NCBI RefSeq assembly: GCF_000382485.1
Contig: NZ_AORY01000001.1
Span: forward strand, 62,001 to 126,000
DNA from: Sphingomonas sp. Mn802worker
GTDB lineage: Bacteria > Pseudomonadota > Alphaproteobacteria > Sphingomonadales > Sphingomonadaceae
Length of the DNA: 64,000 nucleotides
Reading direction: 5' to 3'
Each line of letters starts with the position of its first letter. Position 1 is the first letter of the stretch. The position numbers and the translations under genes are program-made. Positions 1-8,772 of this stretch are shown piece after piece. The notes beneath the pieces are model-generated. The model worked only from the letters and a program-made list of their open reading frames with translations, was not told where the DNA came from and did no database searches.

Positions 1-1665
1 GTCGACGAGGCTGTTCATCTTGGCCCAGATCGATCCGACGCGCCCTTGCCGCGCATGCTCAATCTCGCGGTCGATGTCGGCGATCAGCCGATTGCGCAGC
101 GATCGCGGGCTGAGCACCACCGCCTCCATCCCCTCGGGCTCGACATAACCGGTGATGTAGTTGAACATTCGCGCCGCATCGCGGCCAAGACGCGGGTCGG
201 CGGTGAAGAAGCTCAAGTCGGTGTAGATGCGCGCGGTGACCGGGTGGTAGTTGCCGGTGCCGAAATGGCAATAGGTGCGGAATTGCGCGCCTTCACGCCT
301 GACCACCATCGCGACCTTGGCATGCGTTTTCCAGTCGATGAAACCGTAGACGACCTGTACGCCCGCACGCTCCAGCGCGCTTGCCCATTGCAGGTTCTGC
401 TCCTCATCAAATCGCGCCTTCAACTCGACCACTGCGGTCACCGACTTCCCCGCCTCGGCCGCGGCGATCAGCGCGTTGATGACCGCCGACTGCTTGCCCG
501 CGCGGTACAGCGTCTGCTTGATCGCGACCACGTCAGGGTCGTTCGCCGCCTGTTTAAGGAAGGCAAGCACGACGTCGAACGTCTCGTATGGATGGTGGAC
601 GATGATGTCCTTGGCACGGATCGCGGCGAAGCAGTCGCCGCCGAACTCGCGGATTCGTTCTGGGAAACGCGGCGTGAACGGCGTGAATTTCAGGTCGGGT
701 CGATCCTCCTCTGCCAACAGCGCAAGGTCGCCGATGCCGAGAAACGCCCCGCTCTCGGTCACCAGCGTGTCCGATCCGCCGAGCTCCTCGCGCAGCACCG
801 ACGCGAGCGTCTCGCTCATGCCGGTTTCCAGCTCCAGCCGAATGACGCGCCCGCGCCGACGCCGCTTGATCGCATTGGCGAAATAGCGGACGAGGTCCTC
901 CGCCTCCTCCTCAATCTCGATATCGCTGTCGCGCAGCACGCGGAATTCCGCCGCGCCCAGCACGTCATAACCCGGAAACATCAGGTTGCTGAACCGCTTG
1001 AGCAGCGACTCGACCGCGATGTAGCGCGCACCCTCACCCGGCAAGCGGACAAGCCGCGGCATCGAATTGGGCAGCATGACCAACTCGCGAATCGGCTCCT
1101 TGTCCGATCGCCGAACCAGGTCGAACATCACCGCCATGCCCTTGTTCGGCAGGAACGGAAACGGATGCGCCGGATCGAGCGCCTGCGGCGTGATGACGGG
1201 GAACAGCTGTTCCTTGAAATGCGTCTCCAGCCACGCCTGCTCTTCGAGCCCTAGCGCGGTATCGATCGCGTGACTGCCGATCACGCGGATGCCGGTTTCC
1301 GCCAACGCGTAGCGGATGTCGCGCCACACCGATTGCTGGCTGACCATCAGCGCGTCCGCCTCGACCGTAATCGCGGCAAGTTGCTGCCCCGGCGTCAAAC
1401 CGTCGGCCGAGCGCAATTCGACATCCTGCGACTGTTGCCCCTTCAGGCCGGCCACGCGCACCATGAAGAATTCGTCGAGGTTGTCGCCGGAGATGGCGAG
1501 GAAGCGCAGCCGTTCAAGCAGCGGATGCGCGGTGTTGCACGCCTCGTCGAGCACGCGGCGATTGAACGCCAGCCATGACAATTCACGATTGAAGTAGCGT
1601 TCGCCGGCTACCTTCTCGAAGGGATCGTCGTCGCGCTCGCGTTGAACGTGGGCGGGCCGGGTCAT
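1..1665 (-). CDS. ppk: Polyphosphate kinase PPK1 (3' end cut off by window edge)
   Basis: PPK1 reversibly moves the terminal phosphate of ATP onto polyphosphate chains. The first 555 residues are present; family members are usually around 690-730, so the C-terminal domain with the second conserved histidine lies outside the window. The N-terminal motif ELSWLAFNRRVL is at residues 28-39. WKTHAKVAMVV surrounds His448, equivalent to the autophosphorylated histidine of the family, and HFGTGNYHP lies just after it. The ATG at 1665 shares an ATGA overlap with the end of the Hda-like gene, so it should be translationally coupled to it. Coupling of stringent/phosphate metabolism with a replication regulator is an inference from position only. 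Identification is very secure. Confidence 0.96.
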   Translation of the reverse strand, partial: MTRPAHVQRERDDDPFEKVAGERYFNRELSWLAFNRRVLDEACNTAHPLLERLRFLAISGDNLDEFFMVRVAGLKGQQSQDVELRSADGLTPGQQLAAITVEADALMVSQQSVWRDIRYALAETGIRVIGSHAIDTALGLEEQAWLETHFKEQLFPVITPQALDPAHPFPFLPNKGMAVMFDLVRRSDKEPIRELVMLPNSMPRLVRLPGEGARYIAVESLLKRFSNLMFPGYDVLGAAEFRVLRDSDIEIEEEAEDLVRYFANAIKRRRRGRVIRLELETGMSETLASVLREELGGSDTLVTESGAFLGIGDLALLAEEDRPDLKFTPFTPRFPERIREFGGDCFAAIRAKDIIVHHPYETFDVVLAFLKQAANDPDVVAIKQTLYRAGKQSAVINALIAAAEAGKSVTAVVELKARFDEEQNLQWASALERAGVQVVYGFIDWKTHAKVAMVVRREGAQFRTYCHFGTGNYHPVTARIYTDLSFFTADPRLGRDAARMFNYITGYVEPEGMEAVVLSPRSLRNRLIADIDREIEHARQGRVGSIWAKMNSLVD

Positions 1666-2315
1666 GGCGTGATCGAATCCTCAGAAGCGCCGAACAGCAC
1701 GGACAGCAGGTCACGCGCGAGCGGAATGGTGACACGCCGACGCTCCGACCGCGCGGCTTGTTCCAGCCCATCGAGCATCTGCGCGACAGCCTGATGACGA
1801 CGCGGCAATCGCGGCACCAGCCAGTCGACCAGATCGTCGCGTGCGTCGAGCCGTCGTCGTGCGAAGCCGCGCTCCAGAAGTGCACGCACCAGCGCCTCAT
1901 CCGGCGCACCGATCTCCGCCACCGGACATGCCGCAAGGCGCGTGCGCAGATCGGGCAAGGTCACCAACCAAGCTGGCGTGCCCGCACGCACGACGAGGAG
2001 CAGCGGCGTGCCCGTTGCCTGTGCATCGTTCCAGGCATGGAAAAGCGCACGCTCGTCATGACGATCAGCATCATCGATCACGCGACCACCCGATTGCGCG
2101 GCGAATACCTGCGACAGCAAACTGCGCCCGGATGCCGTCGGACCCATCAGCAGCGCCGTTCTTACCGGCCAGTCATGCCATTGCTGCAACACCTGCACCG
2201 CATGCCGGTTCGACTCGGTCACCAGGAACTCGACGTCACCCGCTTCGTCCGGCCATGCGAGCGGGAGCGGGAACTGCTTTGCCGCAACCGAGCCCTCATT
2301 GTCGCGCGACCGCAT
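1662..2315 (-). CDS. Hda-like DnaA regulatory protein (HdaA-type)
   Basis: Predicted inhibitor of DnaA that works with the DNA polymerase sliding clamp to promote hydrolysis of DnaA-ATP. The 217-residue protein carries QFPLPL at residues 14-19, matching the clamp-binding hexapeptide near the N-terminus of Hda proteins. A P-loop-like GPTASGRS is at 58-65; arginine in place of the Walker A lysine is also seen in Hda proteins. A Walker B-like VIDDAD follows near 79-84. There is no DnaA domain IV (DNA-binding) sequence. The ATG at 2315 overlaps the TAA of the upstream DUF2066 gene (TAATG) and the 3' end overlaps the ppk start. An upstream in-frame ATG at 2411 was rejected because the extension lies wholly inside the preceding gene. 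Confidence 0.85.
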   Translation of the reverse strand: MRSRDNEGSVAAKQFPLPLAWPDEAGDVEFLVTESNRHAVQVLQQWHDWPVRTALLMGPTASGRSLLSQVFAAQSGGRVIDDADRHDERALFHAWNDAQATGTPLLLVVRAGTPAWLVTLPDLRTRLAACPVAEIGAPDEALVRALLERGFARRRLDARDDLVDWLVPRLPRRHQAVAQMLDGLEQAARSERRRVTIPLARDLLSVLFGASEDSITP

Positions 2316-3553
2316 TATCCAGCGAGCGCGTTGTCGGGCTGAAGGTCGGGCGGGAGCAGTTGCGGCGCACGCCGGATACGCAACGTCGTGCCGCCGCCGA
2401 ACACCTGCCACCCACGCGCTTCGAGCCCGGCGCGCAAATTGGCCGGATCGCCCTCGAACGCGACCGTCATCAGCGACACGCCGCCAAGCGCAAGGCTGCT
2501 GGTGCTCGCGCTGCGTACGCCGGGTATGCCGCGGAGCGCAGCCTCTGTGTTCGTCACCGCGCCCGCATCGGGCGTCTCGACCTGCACGATCACGGTCGAG
2601 ACCGGCAGCGCAGCGCCGGCGTCGGCGTCAAGCGAGGCATCGGTGACCTCCGCCGTGTCGGTCGCCACCACCGGTACGGGATGATTGAGCCCTGGATCGG
2701 CGCGCAGGTAACCGCCGCGCGATGCCGACTGGTAGATATCGTCCATCCGCTTCACACCCGCGTCGAGTAGCGCAGGCAGCGCCGACGCATTCTCCGCTTT
2801 CAGCGCGAAGCGCCCGAGCAGGCGATTGTCGGGACCGTGCCGCGCCTCGAACTCGCCGATCACGGGTCCGCCCGGCCATTGCCGCCTGAGTCGCACGACC
2901 GGGATCAGCACGTCGCTGCCGCCGTACAGGTCGAGCACCTTGCGCCACCAGCCGCGCGCCGGACGCTCGGTCTGCCCCACGTTAAGCAGCAAAGGGTCGG
3001 CCCCGTTTCCCGGCGGGCGAATATAGTCGATCTCGCTGGTGCTGGTGCGGAAACGCGCCCACGCTTCCTGCCATGCGGTGCGCTGCTCGAACACGCCGCC
3101 GACCCCGCCTGACCAGACCACCGGCACCACCACCAGCGGCGGAGAGCGGGTCATGTAGCTGCTGACGCCGAGCAGGCCCGCGGTTCGCGCACGATCGAAC
3201 AGCACGCCCAATTGCGCGATGTAGCGGTTCGGCCCGATCTGCTCGTTGCCGACGACAATCGCAGTGACGAGCGAGTCGAGCGTGCCGTCGGGAACAAGGC
3301 CGCCGCCGCCACCCAGCCGTTGCGACAGCTGCACCCACGCCTTGCGCTGCGCCTCGCGCCAGCCCGCCAATCGTGCCGCCTGCGCGTTCGGCCCGGTCGT
3401 GTCGACGCTGACGCTGCCGACCTCGTAATCGTTCGAGCTGTCGACCGCCGCGACGCCGCGGTCGCCGCCCTCGATCTGTGCGAGCACTGCACCAGCGCCA
3501 AGCAGCGCGACACCACTAGCCGCGGCGATGGCGAGGAACGGACGGCTACGCAT
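2315..3553 (-). CDS. Exported DUF2066-type protein of unknown function
   Basis: A 412-residue protein with an N-terminal signal sequence ([14 protein letters not shown] followed by a hydrophobic run and a likely cleavage after AVLA near residue 25). The sequence resembles the DUF2066 family, which is exported, has no assigned reaction, and in alphaproteobacteria is often next to purM and an Hda-like gene. I see no catalytic motif. The start at 3553 was chosen because it places the signal peptide at the extreme N-terminus; an in-frame ATG at 3616 would add a 21-residue polar leader and run into purM. It is divergent from purM across 61 bp that must hold both promoters, and it is first in a coupled trio with the Hda-like gene and ppk. 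Confidence 0.75.
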   Translation of the reverse strand: MRSRPFLAIAAASGVALLGAGAVLAQIEGGDRGVAAVDSSNDYEVGSVSVDTTGPNAQAARLAGWREAQRKAWVQLSQRLGGGGGLVPDGTLDSLVTAIVVGNEQIGPNRYIAQLGVLFDRARTAGLLGVSSYMTRSPPLVVVPVVWSGGVGGVFEQRTAWQEAWARFRTSTSEIDYIRPPGNGADPLLLNVGQTERPARGWWRKVLDLYGGSDVLIPVVRLRRQWPGGPVIGEFEARHGPDNRLLGRFALKAENASALPALLDAGVKRMDDIYQSASRGGYLRADPGLNHPVPVVATDTAEVTDASLDADAGAALPVSTVIVQVETPDAGAVTNTEAALRGIPGVRSASTSSLALGGVSLMTVAFEGDPANLRAGLEARGWQVFGGGTTLRIRRAPQLLPPDLQPDNALAG

Positions 3554-3614
3554 CGGCGCCTTTTGGCGAAGCGGGCGTGGAAATCCAAGCGCGTTGTGGC
3601 TAGGCGCTTCGGCC

Positions 3615-4739
3615 ATGACCGACGAAACGACTGCCGATCGCTCCGCCGCGCCTGCGGGCGGCTATACCTACGCCGACGCGGGCGTCTCGATCTCGGCGGG
3701 CAATGCGCTCGTCCGCGCGATCGCGCCGCTCGCGCGCTCGACCCGGCGCAAGGGTGCGGACGCCGATCTCGGCGGCTTCGGTGGACTGTTTGATCTCAAG
3801 GCGGCGGGGTTCACCGATCCGCTGCTCGTCGCCGCGAACGACGGAGTCGGCACCAAGCTGAAGCTCGCGATCGAGCATGACCGGCACGAAGGCGTCGGGG
3901 TCGATCTCGTCGCGATGTGCGTCAACGACCTGATCGTGCAGGGTGCGGAGCCGCTGTTCTTTCTCGACTATTACGCCAGCGGCCGGCTCGATCAGGGTAT
4001 CGCCGAGCGGGTGATCGCCTCGATCGCGGAAGGATGCCGACAGGCGGGCTGCGCACTGATCGGCGGCGAAACTGCCGAGATGCCGGGCATGTACGCCGAC
4101 GGTGACTATGACCTCGCAGGCTTCTGCGTCGGCGCGGTGGAACGCGACCAGCTGCTCGACGGGCGCGACATCGCAGGTGGCGACGTGATCCTAGGACTGG
4201 CGTCGTCGGGCATCCATTCGAACGGTTATTCGCTGGTACGCCGGCTCGCCGCCGATCGTGGCTGGAAGCTCGATCGGCCTGCGATGTTCGACCAGGATCG
4301 CCTGTTGATTGACGCGCTGATGGCACCGACGCGCATCTACGTCGCCAGCCTGCTGCCGCTGTTGCGGGAGCGGCGGATCAAGGGAATGGCGCACATCACC
4401 GGCGGTGGATTGCTGGAGAACATCCCGCGCGTCCTGCCCGCGGGCACACACGCGCTGGTCGATGCCGATGCGTGGTCGCAGCCGAGATTGATGGCATTCC
4501 TGCAAGCGCAGGGCGCGATCGAACCGGAGGAAATGGCGCGCACGTTCAATTGTGGGATCGGCATGGCGGTGGTCGTCGATCCGGCAGAGGTCGAGGGCGT
4601 GACAAGCGCGCTAGAGGCCGCGGGCGAGACCGTGTTCCGTATCGGCGGCATCGAGGCGGGCGAGCGCGGCTGCACCGTCACCGGCAGCACGGAGACGTGG
4701 AGCGCGCGCGACGACTGGCGTGCGACGCACCACGCATGA
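3615..4739 (+). CDS. purM: Phosphoribosylformylglycinamidine cyclo-ligase (AIR synthetase)
   Basis: Catalyses the ATP-dependent ring closure of FGAM to aminoimidazole ribotide in purine synthesis. The 374-residue protein has the PurM/SelD/HypE fold signatures: a glycine-rich [57 protein letters not shown] and [15 protein letters not shown]. It is slightly longer than E. coli PurM because of an N-terminal tail of about 25 residues. The ATG at 3615 was chosen over an in-frame ATG at 3528, which would extend into the divergent gene. Its TGA overlaps the purN ATG (ATGA), so the two purine enzymes are probably translated in a coupled way. Confidence 0.97.
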   Translation: MTDETTADRSAAPAGGYTYADAGVSISAGNALVRAIAPLARSTRRKGADADLGGFGGLFDLKAAGFTDPLLVAANDGVGTKLKLAIEHDRHEGVGVDLVAMCVNDLIVQGAEPLFFLDYYASGRLDQGIAERVIASIAEGCRQAGCALIGGETAEMPGMYADGDYDLAGFCVGAVERDQLLDGRDIAGGDVILGLASSGIHSNGYSLVRRLAADRGWKLDRPAMFDQDRLLIDALMAPTRIYVASLLPLLRERRIKGMAHITGGGLLENIPRVLPAGTHALVDADAWSQPRLMAFLQAQGAIEPEEMARTFNCGIGMAVVVDPAEVEGVTSALEAAGETVFRIGGIEAGERGCTVTGSTETWSARDDWRATHHA

Positions 4740-5299
4740 ACGCACCCGCCAAGATCGCCGTGCTGATCTCGGGTCGCGGCTCGAACATGCAGGCGCTCGC
4801 GCAGAATGCGGGCGACGATTACGAGATCGTCATGGTCGCATCGGATCGCCCGAGCGCACCGGGGCTCGCCTGGGCGATCGAGCACGGCCTGCCGACCTTC
4901 GCCCTGTCGCCGAAGGGGATCGGCAAGGCGGCGTTCGAGGACGTGCTTGACCACACGCTGCGCGATGCCGGCACGCAGTGGATCGCGCTCGCCGGCTATA
5001 TGCGGCTGCTGTCGAATGCGTTTGTCGCACGCTGGCGCGGGCGGATCGTCAACATTCATCCGTCGTTGCTACCCAAGTACAAGGGTCTCGACACCCATGC
5101 GCGTGCGATCGCAGCCCGTGATTTAATGGCGGGTTGCTCGGTCCACGTCGTGACCGAGGAACTGGACGCGGGCGAAGTGCTGGGTCAGCAAGAAGTGGCG
5201 ATACTGCCGGACGACACACCCGACACGCTTGCCGAGCGCGTGCTTGCGGCGGAACATCAGCTCTATCCCGCCGTGTTGAAGGAGTTCGTGCGCCGATGA
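4736..5299 (+). CDS. purN: Phosphoribosylglycinamide formyltransferase
   Basis: Transfers a formyl group from 10-formyltetrahydrofolate to GAR, the third step of purine synthesis. The protein is 187 residues, normal for PurN. Catalytic residues are recognisable: Asn106 and His108 in [14 protein letters not shown] and Asp144 in [11 protein letters not shown], plus the N-terminal nucleotide-binding [11 protein letters not shown]. It starts inside the purM stop (ATGA) and ends inside the start of the YjbR-like gene in the same way, so the three genes appear to form one operon. Confidence 0.97.
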   Translation: MNAPAKIAVLISGRGSNMQALAQNAGDDYEIVMVASDRPSAPGLAWAIEHGLPTFALSPKGIGKAAFEDVLDHTLRDAGTQWIALAGYMRLLSNAFVARWRGRIVNIHPSLLPKYKGLDTHARAIAARDLMAGCSVHVVTEELDAGEVLGQQEVAILPDDTPDTLAERVLAAEHQLYPAVLKEFVRR

Positions 5300-5667
5300 C
5301 CAACCCGCAGACCGATCCGCTCGAACGCGTCCGCGAGATCGCGCTGCTGCTACCTGACACGCAGGAGCGCAACAGCCACGGACAGGCCACCTTTTTCGTC
5401 GACGGCAGGCAATTTGCGCAGCTACGCCACGATCATCACGACGACGGGCGGACCGTCGTGTGCGTGCGTACCAGCGGCGGCGACGAACAGATGATGCTGA
5501 TCGAGGCAGCGCCGCACGTCTATCGCAAGCCCGCCTATCTCGGCGCGTCGGGCTGGGTCAGCATCGACCTGACCGGCGATCCCGACTGGACGCTGGTCGA
5601 GGATCGTATCGCCCGCAGCTGGGAGCTAAGCACACCGGTCGCTCTACTTGAAGCAGGCGGGCGCTAG
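5296..5667 (+). CDS. MmcQ/YjbR family protein (CyaY-like fold)
   Basis: A 123-residue protein resembling the MmcQ/YjbR family, small proteins with a CyaY-like fold often annotated as DNA-binding; the biochemical role is not established. Features that fit are an N-terminal helix (DPLERVREIALLLPDTQERNS), a central FFVDGRQFAQLRHDHHDDG strand pair and a C-terminal helix with EDRIARSWEL. The ATG overlaps the purN stop (ATGA), making it third in the purM-purN unit. Thirteen bp separate its stop from the convergent acetyltransferase gene and I see no obvious terminator between them. Confidence 0.72.
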   Translation: MTNPQTDPLERVREIALLLPDTQERNSHGQATFFVDGRQFAQLRHDHHDDGRTVVCVRTSGGDEQMMLIEAAPHVYRKPAYLGASGWVSIDLTGDPDWTLVEDRIARSWELSTPVALLEAGGR

Positions 5668-5680
5668 GCTCCGCGACCCG

Positions 5681-6196
5681 TCAAAGGTCGCGCGCGAAGA
5701 CCAGATCGTCGTGCCACGTCGCCCCGACAAGAAAGCGCCGCTCGCCGATCACCGACATACCTTGCTTGGTGTAAAAACGATGTGCCCGCGCGTTGCCGCC
5801 ATACACACCCAGCAGCAATCGCTTGTGCCCCATCGCGCGTGCATCCTCGACTGCGCGCTGCATCAACGCCGGCCCCAGTCCCTGCCCGTGTGTGGGTGTG
5901 AGCGCGTAGATGCGCTTCAGCTCCACATCGCTTGGCTTCGGCTCAATCGGCAGGTCCGGCGTGGTCAGCAGCGTGTAGCCGAGCGGAGCGGCGCCTTGTC
6001 GGGCCTCGGCCAGCGTCGCCACCGCGCCTTGACCAAGGTAGCGCGTGAATGCATCGGCGCTGCTGTTGCGTGCGACGTGCGCGAGGATGTCCACGCCGTC
6101 GAGGACGCCCGCGAACGCCTCAAGAAAGGTCGCGCCCGCGACGAGCGAGAGGATCGCGGCATCAGCCGCGCTCGCGCGTCGCAGGCGCCACTCCAT
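5681..6196 (-). CDS. GNAT family N-acetyltransferase
   Basis: A 171-residue protein of the GCN5-related acetyltransferase superfamily, which uses acetyl-CoA to acetylate small molecules or protein amines. The acetyl-CoA-binding motif A is visible as ALTPTHGQGLGPALMQRAVE around residues 98-117, followed by LLGVYGGNARAHRFYTKQGM, the typical motif B region. The substrate cannot be told from sequence. The ATG at 6196 shares one base with the ndk TGA (TGATG), so it is probably co-translated with ndk. Confidence 0.85.
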   Translation of the reverse strand: MEWRLRRASAADAAILSLVAGATFLEAFAGVLDGVDILAHVARNSSADAFTRYLGQGAVATLAEARQGAAPLGYTLLTTPDLPIEPKPSDVELKRIYALTPTHGQGLGPALMQRAVEDARAMGHKRLLLGVYGGNARAHRFYTKQGMSVIGERRFLVGATWHDDLVFARDL

Positions 6197-6618
6197 CAGC
6201 CGACGATCTCTTCCGGCTTGAAGAAATAGGCGATCTCGACCTCGGCATTCTCGTCCGAGTCAGAGCCGTGCACGGTGTTCGCCTCGATCGACTCGGCCAG
6301 TTCCTTGCGGATCGTGCCGGCGTCGGCGTTCGCCGGGTTGGTCGCGCCCATGATGTCGCGGTTGCGCTGCATCGCGTTCTCGCCCTCGAGCACCTGCACG
6401 ACGACCGGACCCGAGATCATGAACTCGACCAGATCGTTGAAGAACGGACGCTCCTTGTGCACCGCGTAGAAGCCTTCGGCCTGGTCGCGGGTCATGTGGA
6501 TGCGCTTAGACGCGACGATGCGCAGGCCGGCATCCTCCAGCATCTTGGTGACCGCGCCGGTCAGGTTGCGACGCGTCGCGTCGGGCTTGATGATCGAGAA
6601 GGTACGGTTCGCGGCCAT
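6196..6618 (-). CDS. ndk: Nucleoside diphosphate kinase
   Basis: Transfers the gamma phosphate between nucleoside tri- and diphosphates through a phosphohistidine. The 140-residue protein has the family hallmarks: [14 protein letters not shown] at the N-terminus with Lys11, and [12 protein letters not shown] containing the phosphorylated His117. Length and spacing are normal. It is the third gene of the minus-strand set pepA-holC-ndk-GNAT. A 90-bp gap precedes it and an AGGAG lies about a dozen bases upstream of the ATG, so it may have its own promoter in addition to read-through from holC. Confidence 0.98.
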   Translation of the reverse strand: MAANRTFSIIKPDATRRNLTGAVTKMLEDAGLRIVASKRIHMTRDQAEGFYAVHKERPFFNDLVEFMISGPVVVQVLEGENAMQRNRDIMGATNPANADAGTIRKELAESIEANTVHGSDSDENAEVEIAYFFKPEEIVG

Positions 6619-6708
6619 AAACGGTCACGGCTCCTGCAAAACAGAGGTGATTAAAGTGCGCGTCCCCTAGTCGGGGGATGGCAGTGGCGCAAGCAGGCTC
6701 ACGCCTGC

Positions 6709-7149
6709 TCAACCGACCTGTTGCCAGCGTCCCGCGTCAGACTGCTTCCAGTAACGCCGCTCCACCCGCTCGCGCGACGCCAGCGCCTTCCACGCCACAC
6801 GGGCATCGGCGATGCGATCTTCGTCGAAGAAGTGGAACGCACGATCGAACGACAACGCCGCGTCGCGCCACTCTCCATCGGCAAGCGCAACGTTGCGGGC
6901 CTCGTTCGCTGCCTCGACCGCGCCCGCGATCAGCACCGGTTGGTGCGCGTCCTGCTCGCCGCCCACCACTCCATGCGGCAGGAAACTGTCAGGCGCGTAC
7001 GACCACAAGGCCTTGTCGAGCGCCGCGCGACGTGTCGGATCGCCCTCCACCACCAGCAACCGTCCTCCCTCGGCGAGGACGCGCTCCGCAATCCGCGGCA
7101 GCACCCGCTCGAGCGGACTGGTGGTCAGGTGGTAGAAGTCGACCTTCAC
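6709..7149 (-). CDS. holC: DNA polymerase III subunit chi
   Basis: Accessory subunit of the replicative polymerase clamp-loader complex; in E. coli chi links the clamp loader to single-strand DNA-binding protein. The 146-residue sequence begins MKVDFYHLTTSPLERVLP and contains GGRLLVVEGDPTRRAALDKALW and LPHGVVGGEQDAHQPVLIA, a conserved pattern in chi proteins. It follows pepA by 17 bp, a pairing common in proteobacteria. A perfect 7-bp inverted repeat (6692-6698 with 6703-6709) spans the stop codon on this strand but is not followed by a T run, so I do not call it a terminator. Confidence 0.92.
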   Translation of the reverse strand: MKVDFYHLTTSPLERVLPRIAERVLAEGGRLLVVEGDPTRRAALDKALWSYAPDSFLPHGVVGGEQDAHQPVLIAGAVEAANEARNVALADGEWRDAALSFDRAFHFFDEDRIADARVAWKALASRERVERRYWKQSDAGRWQQVG

Positions 7150-7166
7150 GTCGCGCGCGTCCCGCC

Positions 7167-8624
7167 TCAGCCCTCCAGATGGTCGGCGACGAAGCGGTCA
7201 AGCACGCGTACGCCGTAGCCGGTCGCGCCCTTCGCCCAGGTGGCGCCGTCCTTCTCCGACCAGACCATGCCGGCGATGTCGAGGTGCGCCCACTTCACGC
7301 CTTCGTCGACGAAGCGCTTGATGAACTGCGCCGCGGTGATCGAGCCGCCGCCGCGCGGGCCGACGTTCTTCATGTCTGCGATCGCCGAGTCGATCAGCTT
7401 GTCGTAGCCGTCCGACAACGGGAAGCGCCACAACATGTCGCCGCTCGCGCGCCCTGCCGCGAGGATTTGCTCGGCCAGTGCATCGTCGTTCGAGAACAGC
7501 CCGCCCATCTCGTTCCCCAGGCTGACGATCATCGCGCCGGTCAGCGTGGCCAGGTCGATGATCCGCGCCGGCTTGTGCTCGCGCTGCACCCAGGTAATCG
7601 CGTCGCACAGCACCAGCCGCCCTTCGGCGTCGGTGTTGATGACCTCGATCGTCTGCCCCGACATCGAGGTGACGACGTCACCGGGCCGCTGCGCGTTGCC
7701 GTCGGGCATGTTCTCGACCAACCCCATCACGCCGATCACGTTTGCGCGGGCTTGGCGCGCCGCGAGGCTGAGCATCGCCCCCGCGACCGCACCGGCACCG
7801 CCCATGTCCCACTTCATGTCCTCCATGCCGGCCGCGGGCTTGATCGAGATGCCGCCGGTGTCGAACGTCACGCCCTTGCCGACCAGCGCCGTAAGCGGTG
7901 CATCGCCGCCGCCGTTCCACTTCAGCGCCAGGATGCGCGCTTCGCGCCGCGATCCCTGACTGACGCCGAGCAGCGCCCCCATGCCAAGCTCGCCCATCTG
8001 AGCCTCGTCGAGCACGGTCACCTCGAGCCCGAGCCCATCGACCGCCGCCGTTACGCGCTCAACGAAGCTCTCGGGGTAGAGGATGTTCGGCGGCAGCGTC
8101 GCCAACGTGCGGGCTAGTCCCAGACCACGTGTCACCGCATCGCGCTTCGCCCAAGCGGCGGCGACATCGACCGCATCGCTGACGACCACCAGTTCTTCCA
8201 GCGTCGGCTTCTGCTTGGCCGGCATCGTGGTGCGATATTCGTCAAAGCGCCAGCTGCGCTGCGCCGCGCCGGTCGCGAACCGCGTCGCGCAGGCCGCGTC
8301 CGCGCCCGACAGGTCGGCCACCACGGTTGCAGCGCCGGCAGTCAGTAGCTTGGCCGCGATCGCGCCGCCGGCACGCTCATAGGCCGCATCGTCGCCAGCG
8401 CCGACACCCAGCAGGATGACGCGCTGCACGTCACCGCCGACAGGAAGGAACAGCTCTGCACTCGTTCCTGCCTCGCCCTCGAAACGCTGTCCCGAAATGG
8501 CGCCCGCGACAAGCGACTGATGGTCGGCGGTAATGCCGACCGGCTCCGCGCCCTTGCGGACAGCGAGCGCGAGCACGGCGGCGTCGGTCGGGCGAGTGGC
8601 GGCGAACGTAATCTTGATGGACAA
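7167..8624 (-). CDS. pepA: Leucyl aminopeptidase (M17, cytosol aminopeptidase)
   Basis: A two-metal cytoplasmic exopeptidase that removes N-terminal residues from peptides. The 485-residue protein has the signature NTDAEGRLVL with Asp332 and Glu334, and the other expected ligands and catalytic residues Lys250, Asp255, Lys262 and Asp273, all offset by 20 from E. coli PepA numbering. I place the start at a TTG (8624) because AAGGAA lies five bases upstream and the protein then begins MSIKITFAATRP as in homologues; no in-frame ATG fits. It heads the pepA-holC-ndk set and is divergent from lptD over a 148-bp region rich in inverted repeats. Confidence 0.95.
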   Translation of the reverse strand: MSIKITFAATRPTDAAVLALAVRKGAEPVGITADHQSLVAGAISGQRFEGEAGTSAELFLPVGGDVQRVILLGVGAGDDAAYERAGGAIAAKLLTAGAATVVADLSGADAACATRFATGAAQRSWRFDEYRTTMPAKQKPTLEELVVVSDAVDVAAAWAKRDAVTRGLGLARTLATLPPNILYPESFVERVTAAVDGLGLEVTVLDEAQMGELGMGALLGVSQGSRREARILALKWNGGGDAPLTALVGKGVTFDTGGISIKPAAGMEDMKWDMGGAGAVAGAMLSLAARQARANVIGVMGLVENMPDGNAQRPGDVVTSMSGQTIEVINTDAEGRLVLCDAITWVQREHKPARIIDLATLTGAMIVSLGNEMGGLFSNDDALAEQILAAGRASGDMLWRFPLSDGYDKLIDSAIADMKNVGPRGGGSITAAQFIKRFVDEGVKWAHLDIAGMVWSEKDGATWAKGATGYGVRVLDRFVADHLEG

Positions 8625-8643
8625 AGCGGTTTCCTTACTCTCT

Positions 8644-8701
8644 GCCCTGCCTGATAGGGCGGCAGGCCCGCGCTGGCAAAGCGTTGCAGCAACGCGCGGG
8701 C
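8644..8701. repeat. Cluster of inverted repeats between pepA and lptD
   Basis: Three dyads lie in the divergent pepA/lptD gap: GCCCT (8644-8648) with AGGGC (8656-8660); GCCCGC (8666-8671) with GCGGGC (8696-8701); and, nested inside the latter, GCGTTG (8681-8686) with CAACGC (8690-8695). They could fold in a pepA leader RNA or be protein-binding dyads. Function is unknown and chance in GC-rich DNA is possible. Confidence 0.4.
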
Positions 8702-8772
8702 GATGCGATAGGGCGCATATGCAGCGCCGTGCTCTTCCGGCCGCTCGCGAGCGATAAGTTGACGGGAGCAAC

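Noticed and set aside
46..1254. Long open frame on the plus strand opposite ppk
   Set aside because: Antisense shadow of a clearly recognised enzyme gene; the translation is arginine-rich and low in family-like motifs, as is common for alternative frames in GC-rich DNA.
6692..6709. Hairpin at the holC stop as an intrinsic terminator
   Set aside because: Perfect 7-bp stem but no T run on the minus strand, and it overlaps the coding end.
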